Notes: a model not told the origin generated them from the letters alone. 64,000 bases of DNA from Sphagnum compactum (GCA_965153455.1 OZ234499.1:12768271-12832270); one strand, 5' to 3'. Shown: positions 53,261 to 63,341, numbered from the stretch's first letter. Translations and numbers: made by a program.

Positions 53261-56200
53261 ATTCTTGATAAACTTTTAAATGAAATAGTATTCTAACATG
53301 AAATGTGTTGCTTCAAGGATTGTCAAGCCCAATTTAGGCTCAACAACCCCAATGTATTAAACTTTTCCTTCTTGGTCACAAAAAAACCTTCATTCAATTA
53401 GAAATATCAAACAAAAATACTTCCATACCAAGTGTGTCATGGACTCAAAGATCATGCAACAAAATTTAAACATTTACCTAGCACCTTATTTAAGGGTCCA
53501 AGTGTGTGATTGAAGAAATCCATCTTGATACAAACTTTTTACTTTAGTTTGAAATATCTAAATGAGATGTGAGATGTCTCTAACTTTGCATAATCAACCC
53601 ACATCTTGTTGACCATACAAAAGTAATGACTTCATCACAACCTTGAATATTATCTTTTGTAACACTCAAAAAAACCCATAATTTCTCTCCCTGTGTACAT
53701 GTGATGTAACCAAGGAAGTCATGTCATCCTACACAATTTTTTTTGACATAACACAAGAAACTCACATTAATGATGTCATTCTCTTCATACAAGCTTCACA
53801 CATTCAATACATTCACAACTATATGTCGTTTCTACATTTAATTAGTCTTTGCATTCAACCAATGTATAGAAGATTCAAGACCCAGAAGATGCAATTTGTA
53901 TTATTATGTTTCAAGTACAAATCATTGATGGCTTACATATCCATTGCAACAAAAGTGTAACACTAAAAAAGGTAGCCAAAAAAATAAAGGATATTCAAAA
54001 TTTTCCTTTCATATTTTAATAACCAAATTTGGTTGAATTGGCTTATGGATGATGGTCACCTCAACTACATCACAAAATAAGAAAAAAAAAAACCTCATTG
54101 TTGCTTAATGATTCCAATTTTGCCTTATGGGCTTGTTAAATCATAAGCCACCAAAAACTTCTTGCTAAAACACAAAACAATTTATTCTTGGCCCTTGGAA
54201 TATAAATATTTTGGGTGATTTTATAACATGGTAAATGTTCTATTTGAATCTTCTGTCCTGGGGCGTAGTCACCACAGGCTTTCATAGTTGGAATCAGTGA
54301 TTATTTTTGGGCAAATTTTGGAACTTAGTAAGGAAAAAAAAGAAAGGTGTGCAAGGTACAAATTTATTTTTTTCAGAAAAATGGAAAAATGGGCTCATGT
54401 TGGCACATGCTATGAGAGGAAAAAAAATCTATAGTTGCCATATTTAGAGAGAAACTTGAAACAACACACCAAATTATATGAGGAATCCTATTTTTTTTTA
54501 CTTAGGACCACTTGGACCTCTAGCAAAATTTTGCTACCTTACCCTAAGGTCAATTTAGTCATTATATGAATCTCAAAATAGTGAAATGAAAATTTGTGAT
54601 AATATGAAGTTGACATGTTGAAAATCATCATAATTATTGTAGGCTACACTCTGAATAATTTCACTACTCATATCACAATTTTATAGTAGATGATGGAAAA
54701 TTATATAATTTTAAAATTAAAAACTGAATTCATTTTTAGAAAAATAATAATAATTCATTTTCTCAATGTGGAAACTGACCCTAGGCTACGGTATTTGGTC
54801 CTCTTGTGCATGATTGCTAACGCACCCACTTCACAAATCCGAAACAAAAAAACTGGTTCCAACATAGTGAATGGGTAAATCAGTTTAAAATTTGAGAAAA
54901 GTCTCATGTCTGCCTCACACTTTATGTAAAATAGAGGAGTTTGAGATTGTGGCAATTGAAATCTGTGGTTGCTAATATTTTTAAAGTGGTGATATTTTTA
55001 ATAATGTAATTACCCAAATTCCCTCCTCCATTGAAAAGTTATAGATCTGTAGGTGCCAAGTAAAAGGGTTTTTTGTGTGTCGTTGAACTGGTGATCTTCT
55101 ATCAAAACATTTAGCCATATTTGGCTATAAAGATATTTAAGCATTCACCTATTGGGAAGTTAATGTAGAATCTTGGAATATATTTGTATTTCGAAATTTG
55201 GCAACTAACCCCACAAAACACTTTATTTCTGCCATTTTGAAAAAGCAAGTTGCCATTTAACAAAAATTAGCCAGGGAAAAACAAAAAAATACCAGGCCCA
55301 GGTTTCATCAACTAATTAAACCCCAAAACGATGCCAATCAAATCATCACATACAATCCCATGGATCAATAGTTCAATTCAAAAACATAATTAATATATCC
55401 TTACAACGTCATTAGTAAATTTTAATGTGAATCTGATAACATGCATCATCATTATCCATGATTTTTTCACCAACCAACAGGGATATATATATATGTAGTT
55501 GTCAATGTTGTATATTCTTTGGATTTATCCAGAGTCTATGGTTTCAAGTGGTTCATATATCGATATGTAATTGTAAGAAGAAGTGTTCAAAAAAATTGTT
55601 TCAATACCTTTTCGAAAAATAACATGAAAAAGCACATGGTAGTTCATGTGCCTTTTCATGTCTAATGTGTTATATAGTAAAATCAAAATTGAGATTGACA
55701 CAAATAATGATGAACTATTGAAAACCATATGGGAACATATTATTAATATTAGGGAAATAAAATGGGGGAGATATTCAGTATATTTTTAATTAATAAACTT
55801 TCATATCCTTTACCATTATTCTTATCTCTTGCTCACAATTTCAAAGTGAAGCTTAAATCAAAATTTTAAAATTTATTTAACTATTAGAATATATTTCATT
55901 TATCCAAATTTTTTTCCTTGGTCACAAGTTTTAGTATATATTTATGTATATAATTCTCAAAATATTATTTAAAATGATTATTATCTCAATACTTTTCCAA
56001 AAATAATATGAAAATGTAACATGTTCCTTCTCATGGATTACCTTATTTTTTTCCGAATAACTAGGTCACTCCTTTCTTCATAATTATTTCATTCTTTTTG
56101 TCTTTCATAGTCAATGGAGAATTTTTTCCATTTTGAATATGAACCCGAAAATCGGCAATATCATGGCAAAAGATATTGATGATGGCAAAATAGATTTTTT

Positions 56201-56915
56201 TCGCCGACAAAAACGCATCGAAAAAATGCATTTAGGCCAAAAATGACAGATAATTTCAAAAGCTTTGTATGGTTGTTTACATAATTCCATTAAAACAACC
56301 TTTAACATATGAAATATTTTAAACTTTGAACCTGAAATTTCACAATAAATGAAGATAATAAAATTATGCTTATTTTTCTATTTATAAATTTGAAAGATGC
56401 ACCCTCCTGACCTTTAAACGTTAAGGGTACTGAAAGCCCAAAACCTTACCTATTAGGGTTACTTGTTTTTGTAGGGCTTTTATATATATGTTTACCCAGG
56501 AAAAGCCAAAATATTATTATTATGAAAATGGGCTATTAGATGGTGGGGTCTAAGTTCCATTGCAGGGTTGCTTCAGCTGGAATAGTCAAATAAGATCGAA
56601 GATACAAGGCATAAACTGAAGAAAATGCATTTTCCGTCACAGGGTAAGTTTAGCAGCCGGCCCTGTCAACAACTTGTCTCCATATATTTCCTATATAGTG
56701 CCGGCTATGTTTTGAAGGTTTAAGATTATATATTTGTCTGTTGTAGTGCACTCACGACTCAGCTCTCTCATACCTTCCTTTGTAGTCTGGCAATTCCTCA
56801 AATTCATTTCTTGTTAAAATAAGGACTTCACGTTTAGACTTAAAGATTTCCTGAATAACAGCATTGTTGCCTTTTCCTGCAACTGTGCCCTATATTTCTT
56901 ATTTTTGAGCTCTGC

Positions 56916-56990
56916 CTTGCAAAGCAAGTTTTTGGTCTAGCCTTAAGGCTGCTCTTGCAAAGCAAGTTTTTGGTCTAGCCTTAAGGCTGC
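56916..56990 (+). repeat. Tandem duplication of a 38-bp palindrome-rich unit
   Basis: CTTGCAAAGCAAGTTTTTGG followed by TCTAGCCTTAAGGCTGC occurs twice with a 38-bp period. Each unit holds two dyads, CTTGC-AAA-GCAAG and AGCCTTAAGGCT. It lies about 100 bp upstream of the tRNA-like sequence. Confidence 0.75.
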
Positions 56991-57092
56991 AGAGCAGCCA
57001 GGCCAAAAAAAAGAAACATTGTAGTGTTGAGCCAGCTCTTGACTTGAATTACAGTGTTTTTTCTTAGTAACAAAAACAGTAGTTATATATTG

Positions 57093-57165
57093 GCCCGTGT
57101 AGCTCAAATGGTAGAGCATTCCCATGGTAAGGGAAACGTCTCCGGTTCAAGTCCAATCGTAGGCT
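57093..57165 (+). tRNA. tRNA-Thr(GGU)-like sequence, probably a pseudogene or SINE head
   Basis: The A box TAGCTCAAATGG and B box GGTTCAAGTCC are both present at normal spacing. The D stem (GCTC/GAGC) and anticodon stem (TTCCC/GGGAA) pair fully, and the 7-nt loop ATGGTAA gives anticodon GGT (Thr). The acceptor stem pairs at four positions with two G-T pairs and one mismatch, but three of five T-stem pairs fail. This is too damaged for a confident functional tRNA; a tRNA-derived SINE promoter is an alternative. Confidence 0.55.
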
Positions 57166-59049
57166 CTGTGGAAAGAAAAAATGATTAGATATGGCGAGAA
57201 CCAAACCCTAGCCACCTACATGGACATGGAAAGGCACACTTTTCATGTTCATGTTATTTAAATTCAGATTGATGTAAATAATGATGAACTCACATTTTCA
57301 CAGTGAAGCTTAAATTAAAGTTTAACGATTTATTTAACTATTAAAATACATTCCATAAATCCAAAGTTTTTTTTCCTAGTCATGAGGTTCTAATATTATT
57401 AAAAATATATATGTAATGTGCTAATGTTGTGGTGGGGAATCAAGCATTGATGAGAGAGAGATTTCTTCAAATATGGGATGTGAGCAAAAATAGTTGAATT
57501 TATACTAAAAAAAGAAAACATTCAGAAAAATCCCTAATATTTTTGGTGAAAAGAGTTTTAAAATGACAAAAAGTCATTACAAAAAATCACTGCTGGTAAG
57601 CAGCTATTTTTCTTGTTTAATTATTCATTTTGGATCACAATATCCCAAATGCAGCAACTCCTCGTGGATTCTATTTGCATAGAAAGAGTTACAAGGAGAA
57701 GTTGAAGCACAGTTGCCAAATTATGCACGTTAAAAAGAACATGACTGTAAACCCAGAAGAAAACGCAATCTCCCATCCGTAACATCTTCTGAGTTCTAAT
57801 GCAAAATCTCCAACATCTTCAAGTTCTATTGCAAAAGAAAGAGATCAAGAAAGAAAAAGACAGCCCCAGATTTGAAACAGAATTGCATAATTGACTCTTT
57901 CCAAATCCACTTCCAAAAAGCATTAACCCAGGAAAGAAAACTGATATAAAAAAAAACAAATGCAGTAGCTTCTCATGCTTATTCCATTGTAAAATAGAGA
58001 AAGGAGGGCACAAATGACACACGAGGGGAGATGTTGGAGAAGATTCAACAAAATCCACCTTTAAGAAAACACAAAAATACATGATTAGACTAAAAACCAA
58101 TCCAAAAGAAAAGAAAATCAAATGTAAATAGATTAGTTAAAAGCAAGAGGCCACTTGTAAATAGACATAGCCAACCCTAACAAGAATTGAGTTGCCCTTT
58201 TTGGTCCATGAAAAAAGTGGTTATGACATTGACGTTTTGAAGGGTTACCAAATCATTGGGCCAATAAGAGCTGAGCGTGGTACCTTGTGCTAACTAGTAG
58301 GTTACTAATGAAATGAGGGTGGAAGGTTATGGACCAACTCAACTGTGCAGGTCCTATTCATTGAGACTTGTGAACTTTGATCCATTCACCACAACATGCA
58401 TACTCAAACTAGTTACTGAACATAACTGAGTTTACGTGAGCGCTGAACTTACCGGTTATGCACACAGAAGAGACGAATAGGACAAAAGAGAGGTTATGAC
58501 GTTTATCCAACCAGTGACCAGGAATGTGATAAAGGTAATAGGGAGATATGAAAATGCCATCTGCATGATACATGCTAATTTACACCGAGGAACTCTTGTC
58601 GAATTGGATGCCACCATGTTAGCAAGACAGTAAAGTGGCTATCCTCAGTAGGAGGATGGAAAAAAAGTGGCAATCATTTTTAGGAAGATTTAGCCAAAAA
58701 TCTGGCTATATATGACAAATTATAAGAACTTGTACAAATCTTAATCATCCTCCTATATTTTTTGGCTACATATTGAGAGCCAGGTATAGAAATCTGGTCA
58801 TTTGTACTCCTTTTTTTTTCTTCACTTCTGGAAATTGAAAACTTCCAAAATTACTTAGTTTTTGAAAATTTATTTTTTAACTTCTCTTTTTGGCAAAATT
58901 TCATCAATTAAGAAAAGACTAATAAAATCGGTTATGGCTTTGAACTCGTAACCTGATTTCCAATCAGAGTGTGAAGATTCTCATTAGGGATGGTTATGCA
59001 TATGTAACGTTTGATAAATAAAAATTTCCATTGAACCATTAAATTACAG
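57166..59049. other. Gap between the tRNA-like sequence and the PAH gene 2 upstream region
   Basis: No coding exon seen. It contains the minus-strand copy of the dispersed repeat family. Other open frames are low-complexity, AT-rich and unsupported. Confidence 0.5.
58630..58908 (-). repeat. Dispersed repeat family, copy 4 (inverted)
   Basis: Read on the minus strand the family blocks appear in the same order: GAAATTTTGCCAAAAAG, CCAGATTTCTATACC, TGTAGCCAAAAAATATAGG, GATGATTAAGATTTGTAC, TATATAGCCAGATTTTTGGC, GATTGCCACTTTTTTTCCAT and GGATAGCCACTTTA. It lies about 380 bp before PAH gene 2. Confidence 0.7.
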
Positions 59050-59127
59050 AATCTGCACAATGCCAACGGTGGAAGCTGGAAAAGTAGATTCCACCGCAGA
59101 CAGTCGATATCCGTCCTTCCGTCGCGT

Positions 59128-59220
59128 GTATAAAAAGCAGCTGTCGCTGCACTCATCGACCAAGTAGTCCTTATAGCCGCGCGCGAGCTTCCACCCATCA
59201 ACGAAGGAGTCCTTAAACGG
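59128..59220 (+). promoter_or_regulatory. PAH gene 2 core promoter: TATA box and duplicated shared block
   Basis: GTATAAAAAG at 59128-59137 is a good TATA box. Downstream, the block CACTCATCGACCAAGTAGTC (59150) and its 42-bp tandem copy CACCCATCAACGAAGGAGTC (59192) ending CCTTAAACGG match the single block at 5063 before PAH gene 1. The position suggests the block is transcribed leader or downstream promoter sequence. Confidence 0.6.
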
Positions 59221-59287
59221 AGCAGCAGCTCTTCATCATTCATTTTCTCTTGTTCTTTTTCTTTTTCTTTCTCTTCTTCGCCGCATC

Positions 59288-59950
59288 ATGGGGCTCTGCA
59301 ATATGTCGCTGGACTTGCTCTTAATTCCTCGTGAATTGCAAGTGTTTCTATCCAAGAGCGTGGTAGAAGCGAATTGCAGCATCACGCGCTTTCTCTTCTC
59401 TATCTTCTTCACGTATGGGTTCTACATTCCAGCAGCTGGTTTGTTTCTTCAATGGTTGTTTGTATCCGCAATGAAGCAGGATGCGGCGGAAAGTGCAAAA
59501 CTGGAAATCTGGATGAACACTTTCTCTTTTCTTCTTCATATGCTTCACGTGTGCGTTTTATGTTCTAGGAGCTTGTTTGTTTGTTTGGCAATTACGAAGC
59601 AGGAAAAGGAGGGAGAGGAGGACTCTGAGGAGGAAGAGGACGAAGACGAGGAAGAGGACGTGGAGGAAGAAGAGACAGAACTGGATATGGAGCTGGGCCT
59701 GTTGCGGCCGATGACCGATACCGAGATCACATATTTGGCTAAAGAACTATGGTACGCGTACACTACAAGCATGCAGATCTACTTCCGAACGATCAACCAG
59801 GAGCATGTGTACATCGAGTTCGAGTGCTGCGTAGCCCTGCTGTGCTCTGGTGAGAAGAGCCACGACGAAATGCTGCCCATTGTTACCGCTTTGTTCCAGC
59901 TCGACCACCCGGAATTGATCGCAGGATTTCGTTTCTTCTTTGAAACCTGA
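59288..59950 (+). CDS. PAH gene 2: one PAH domain fused to a hydrophobic, acidic N-terminal half
   Basis: A 220-residue frame. The C-terminal PAH domain (about 150-219: AKELWYAYTTSMQIYFRTIN, then SGEKSHDEM and IAGFRFFFET) aligns with PAH2 of genes 1 and 3. PAH1 is missing. In its place are hydrophobic stretches at about 33-61 and 77-102 and a strongly acidic linker at about 106-133 (EEDSEEEEDEDEEEDVEEEE). The DNA for the two hydrophobic stretches is a tandem duplication of the C/T-rich leader module seen before genes 1 and 3, so the upper part of this frame may be former leader sequence. If translation really begins further down, for example at Met62, only part of it is protein. Expected to bind transcription-factor helices through PAH2; membrane attachment is speculation. 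Confidence 0.7.
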   Translation: MGLCNMSLDLLLIPRELQVFLSKSVVEANCSITRFLFSIFFTYGFYIPAAGLFLQWLFVSAMKQDAAESAKLEIWMNTFSFLLHMLHVCVLCSRSLFVCLAITKQEKEGEEDSEEEEDEDEEEDVEEEETELDMELGLLRPMTDTEITYLAKELWYAYTTSMQIYFRTINQEHVYIEFECCVALLCSGEKSHDEMLPIVTALFQLDHPELIAGFRFFFET

Positions 59951-60624
59951 TCGATGGGCTCTGGGGGTGGTTTGCAAGGTACTAGTCAGACATCTTCTAA
60001 TTACTTCCCAATAAACCAAATTAACATCCAGTCCTTAAGCTTGTTGCTACATATAACTGTTGCTTATCTAGTGCATCCCCGCGAGAACCCTCAAGCAGAC
60101 AAATTCTGGCTATTGGTATGACAGTAGTATAGCTGTTTGAGAAAGGATTTGCTAGAGAATCATGATGGATTCCATGATGTTTGATAAAGGTTTTCTTTTG
60201 TGTTGATATTTTCTGTGTATCTCTGTTGACGTAGTAACCTTGTGCATTCGTGAGGATCCAGTTGGGGTTTGGAACAGTAGTGAACTAGGGTTATCGATGC
60301 TTCTACAAGGGACCTGAATTGTGTTTTGGTATGTATGCCTTGGTTCTTACTTCGTTCTTGTTCCTTTTAAACAGACAGGTCTGCAACTAAAGAGGGGAGT
60401 TTTGGTCTGGGCGCAGAGGCGCTGAATAATAAATGGACTTGGTGAAAGTTGGGAATGCCTTTACATATCTTGGCTTCCTCCAGCTTGTGGACACCACCAT
60501 CCATTGAAACAATATCTGTTAGATTACAGGCAATTTGTTGGGGCTTGTAAACTCACTGTCAATTGACAGTGATGCATCTTGATGATCATGCATCTTCCCT
60601 TGTATCTCTGGTACTTTGATAGCT
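59951..60624 (+). other. 3' region of PAH gene 2
   Basis: TTTGCAAG|GTACTA lies 23 bp after the stop and matches the donor-like site of gene 1. Shared blocks with the gene 1 3' region follow in order (GAGAAAGGATTTGCTAGAGA, GAATAATAAATGG, ATCTTGGCTTCCTCCAG). A 3'-UTR intron with the acceptor CCTCCAG near 60484 is plausible. Confidence 0.5.
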
Positions 60625-61060
60625 CATGAACAACAATGACAGGATTTCCATCTTTAGCTTCTATCTGGGTGTGTTTTGCATTTTGTGGTACATGTGTTCC
60701 ATTTCAACACTGCTGCTTGCATGAACAACAATGGCAGGATTTCCATCTTCAGCTCCTTTGGGGACGTGTTTTGCATTTTGTGGTACATGTTTTCCATTTC
60801 AACACTGCTGCTTGCATGAACAACAATGACAAGATTTCCATCTTCAGCTTCTTTCTGGGTGTGTTTTGCATTTTGTGGTACATGTGTTCCATTTCAACAC
60901 TGCTGCTTGCATGAACAACAATGGCAGGATTTCCATCTTCAGCTCCTTTGGGGACGTGTTCTGCATTTTATGGTACATGTTTTCCATTTCAACACTGCTG
61001 CTTGCATGAAAAACAATGACAGGATTTCCATCTTCAGCTTCTTTGGGGATATGATTGGAT
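60625..61060 (+). repeat. 95-bp tandem array with two alternating unit types
   Basis: Units begin CATGAACAACAATGACAGGA (or ATGGCAGG, or AAAAACAATG) at 60625, 60720, 60815, 60910 and 61005, an exact 95-bp period. Units 1 and 3 share ACATGTGTTCC and CTGGGTGTG; units 2 and 4 share CTTTGGGGACGTG and ACATGTTTTCC. The array is thus two copies of a 190-bp dimer plus a partial unit. Long plus-strand frames here shift with the non-triplet period and are not genes. Confidence 0.9.
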
Positions 61061-62399
61061 TTTGTTACATGTAAAAAAACTAGCCATAAAGCGAATCATA
61101 CGTTTTCAAATTTCTTGTACTGAATCCTTTGCAAACTATAGGTATGGCCAAGCAAAAGGATCACTATTGGCATGGCCTCTTGACACTCGGCTATGTATTA
61201 CATACGAAGCGCAAGAATCTTGTTGTATAATTAAAAATTAGAGCAATTCTTTTAGATGTGGTTCTTCGATCACAGAAAAAGCATGCCACTTAATTGTCTT
61301 TCTATTATGCATTCGAGTGTTCCTAACTATGTGTAAGATAAAGCCCAGGATGGTGGTAGCATTCTCAAAAATAAGAGGCCTAGGACATTTTGGCAATAGC
61401 TGAGTTTTTTCAACAATTTTGGGATTCTTCCCACCCATGTGCTTTAACGTTTGTAAAGCACTAGCAAATGTTATTATGAACCTAAAAATAGCTAGGAGGG
61501 AAGGAGTTCTTACACCTACACCTTAAGAATGGGAAGGATTTTACACCTTTTTAAATCTTAAGTATAATATCCACTCCCACTCTTAAGGAGTAGGTGTAAG
61601 ATCTATCTTCTTCTTTTGCTTGAGGGCAAATCAAGGACATAAGGTGCCCTTGAAATAAACTAGGAAAATTGTTTGAATATCTGAAACCTGTCTTTCGTGA
61701 CCTTCACAGACTATTACCTATTATGTCCCGTTCAGTTTGCTTTGCAAACACTCATAACCATGATGGCATATAATTAATCACCATCATCAATTCTCCAAAA
61801 CATCAGCTCTCAACAATTAAATATGCTTTGGTAATAACCACAAACATTGCATACCCTCACGACAGCCAGCATGTAACACTGAATGAGGCATGGATGAACA
61901 TCACACCAGTAAATTTATCCATGCTTTACTGGGTTTTTTATCACCAAACTGATGACAAGATACATAATAGGTATCCCTACCTATGTCCATATACAGTCTT
62001 TTAGCCTTCTTTTGGAGGGAGTGTTTTTTTCGAAGAAGAAAAAAGAAGTTTTCAATATAGAGATCTCCCATCTTTAGACTATTCACAGTTAGGTATATAA
62101 GAAATGAATTTAAGCATAACTGCAATAACTACCCCCAAAAAAGAGAAAAATAAAAATAGGGCAATTTAAGACATCAGAAAATTTGTTGTATTTATACAAA
62201 TGAAGCTCTTGAGAAGTTTTTGTGGTAGCCACCAAAGAGCCTAAGTCCCCTTTCTAGGTAGTCTAATTAGGGCTAAAAGGTCCCGCCTCCTTTCAATCCA
62301 GCAGCCCTTTTTGAAAATTTAGGTCTGTCTCTATCATACATGGGTGGTCCCAGTACATGTTGCGAACCGCCACTCAGGTGTAGCGTGTTGTGGAAGGAA
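61061..62399. other. Gap between the 95-bp array and PAH gene 3 leader
   Basis: No coding exon seen. It contains the small inverted-repeat element at 61508-61601; the rest is ordinary AT-rich sequence. Confidence 0.5.
61508..61601. repeat. 94-bp miniature inverted-repeat element
   Basis: The arm TCTTACACCTACACCTTAAG (then AATGGGA) is repeated inverted at the right with 25 of 27 positions matching (TCTTACACCTACTCCTTAAG). The loop of about 34 bp holds another TTACACC. No clear target duplication was seen. It could fold into a long RNA hairpin. Confidence 0.75.
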
Positions 62400-62762
62400 A
62401 TGGAAAAGTATGAAAGAGCGTCTTCACTCTCATTTCAGTACTTCCATCTTCGCTCATGAATCTCTCTCTACGCAGCTAGCTTAGGTTACAGTTGGATGCA
62501 AGCGCTGGAGCTTTGGACGTGCATTGTCTTTCTCTTCTTCCTCATTGTGCATGTGTTGTTCATGCACCTGGTTCACAGTAGGAAGCAAGCAAAGTGAGAG
62601 CTTCAGACACATGCGTCATCTTTTTCTTCGTCTTTGTGCGTTTACTTTCAGGCATCTAGTTTACAGTTGGAAACAAGCACAGCTTATAGAACGCAGCATT
62701 TTTTTGTTCTCAACCGCGTATTTTCAACTCTTTAATCCAAAATTACAACAACATCACGAGAT
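62400..62762 (+). promoter_or_regulatory. PAH gene 3 leader with duplicated C/T-rich module
   Basis: Two diverged tandem units of about 100 bp: one with GTCTTTCTCTTCTTCCTCAT and CACCTGGTTCACAGTAGGAA, the next with CATCTTTTTCTTCGTCTTTG and CATCTAGTTTACAGTTGGAA, both ending in GCAAGCA or ACAAGCA. A third trace (GGTTACAGTTGGATGCAAGC) precedes them near 62484. The module matches the gene 1 leader in outline. Confidence 0.5.
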
Positions 62763-63341
62763 ATGGCTCATCAGCTTATCCTTTCCTGCCCAGCCGACTC
62801 GGACATGAATAATTGGAGCGCAGAGAAGTATGCGAAATACGTGGAGACCTTCTTACAAGGCTTGGAGCAGAGGTTCAGGCACGATGTGGGGACGAAGAAT
62901 ACTTACCTGCAATTCCTTGGGGCTGCCGCTGGTTTCCAGGAAAAGAGTATCGACACTGCTGATTGGGTGGAGTGTGTGAAGGATCTCCTTGATGGCAAGT
63001 GGTGGCTCTTCTTGACATTTGCCAGCTTCCTTCCACTAGACCACGGAGACAGGCTGCGGCGAGAAGTGGAACCAAAGCATCATGCGCAGAAGGAGAAGTT
63101 ATGGAATATGCAGTTTACCGCAGGCGAAGCCTTTGATCAAGCCCAGGACTTGGTGGGCAGAATCAGAGCCCGCTTCCAGGAGAGAAACAAAGAAAATGTG
63201 TACGATGCGTTCCTTGCGACCTCCAATAAGCACGCCAAGGGTGAGAAGACCCGAGATGAAGTGCTACAGGAAGTTGCCGACTTGTTCCTGCCCGAGCACG
63301 CAGACTTTTTGAACGAGTTCAGGTTCTTCCTGCAGGTCTGA
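62763..63341 (+). CDS. PAH gene 3: small SIN3-type protein, two PAH domains
   Basis: A 192-residue intron-free frame. PAH1 lies about 24-91 (YLQFLGAAAGFQEKSIDTAD, then VKDLLDGKWWLFLTFASFLP) and PAH2 about 123-190 (VGRIRARFQERNKENVYDAF, then GEKTRDEVLQEVADLF and NEFRFFLQV). It is the closest in layout to PAH gene 1, with the same start region, the same linker length to within a few residues and similar length, but has its stop before the donor-like CCAAG|GTGAGA site at 63367. No HDAC-interaction region, signal peptide or zinc finger is visible. Likely nuclear and able to bind the short helices that SIN3 scaffolds recognise; whether it represses or acts as a competitor is not shown by the sequence. 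Confidence 0.85.
   Translation: MAHQLILSCPADSDMNNWSAEKYAKYVETFLQGLEQRFRHDVGTKNTYLQFLGAAAGFQEKSIDTADWVECVKDLLDGKWWLFLTFASFLPLDHGDRLRREVEPKHHAQKEKLWNMQFTAGEAFDQAQDLVGRIRARFQERNKENVYDAFLATSNKHAKGEKTRDEVLQEVADLFLPEHADFLNEFRFFLQV

Larger units (their letters stand above)
49114..57092. other. AT-rich gene-poor region downstream of the DeSI-like gene
   Basis: No exon is supported. A minus-strand frame of 130 codons at 51329-51721 is hydrophobic and unrecognised. The region contains the second copy of the 293-bp repeat (52968-53260), an isolated right-end fragment resembling the dispersed family near 54035 (TATGGATGATGGTCACC), and a short tandem duplication at 56916-56990. Confidence 0.55.

Noticed and set aside
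59545-59772. Ser-rich minus-strand frame opposite PAH gene 2
   Set aside because: Antisense reading of the acidic GAG/GAA-rich linker.
60636-61074. Two overlapping frames of 92 and 82 codons as genes
   Set aside because: They run across the 95-bp tandem array; the period is not divisible by three and the peptides only repeat the array.
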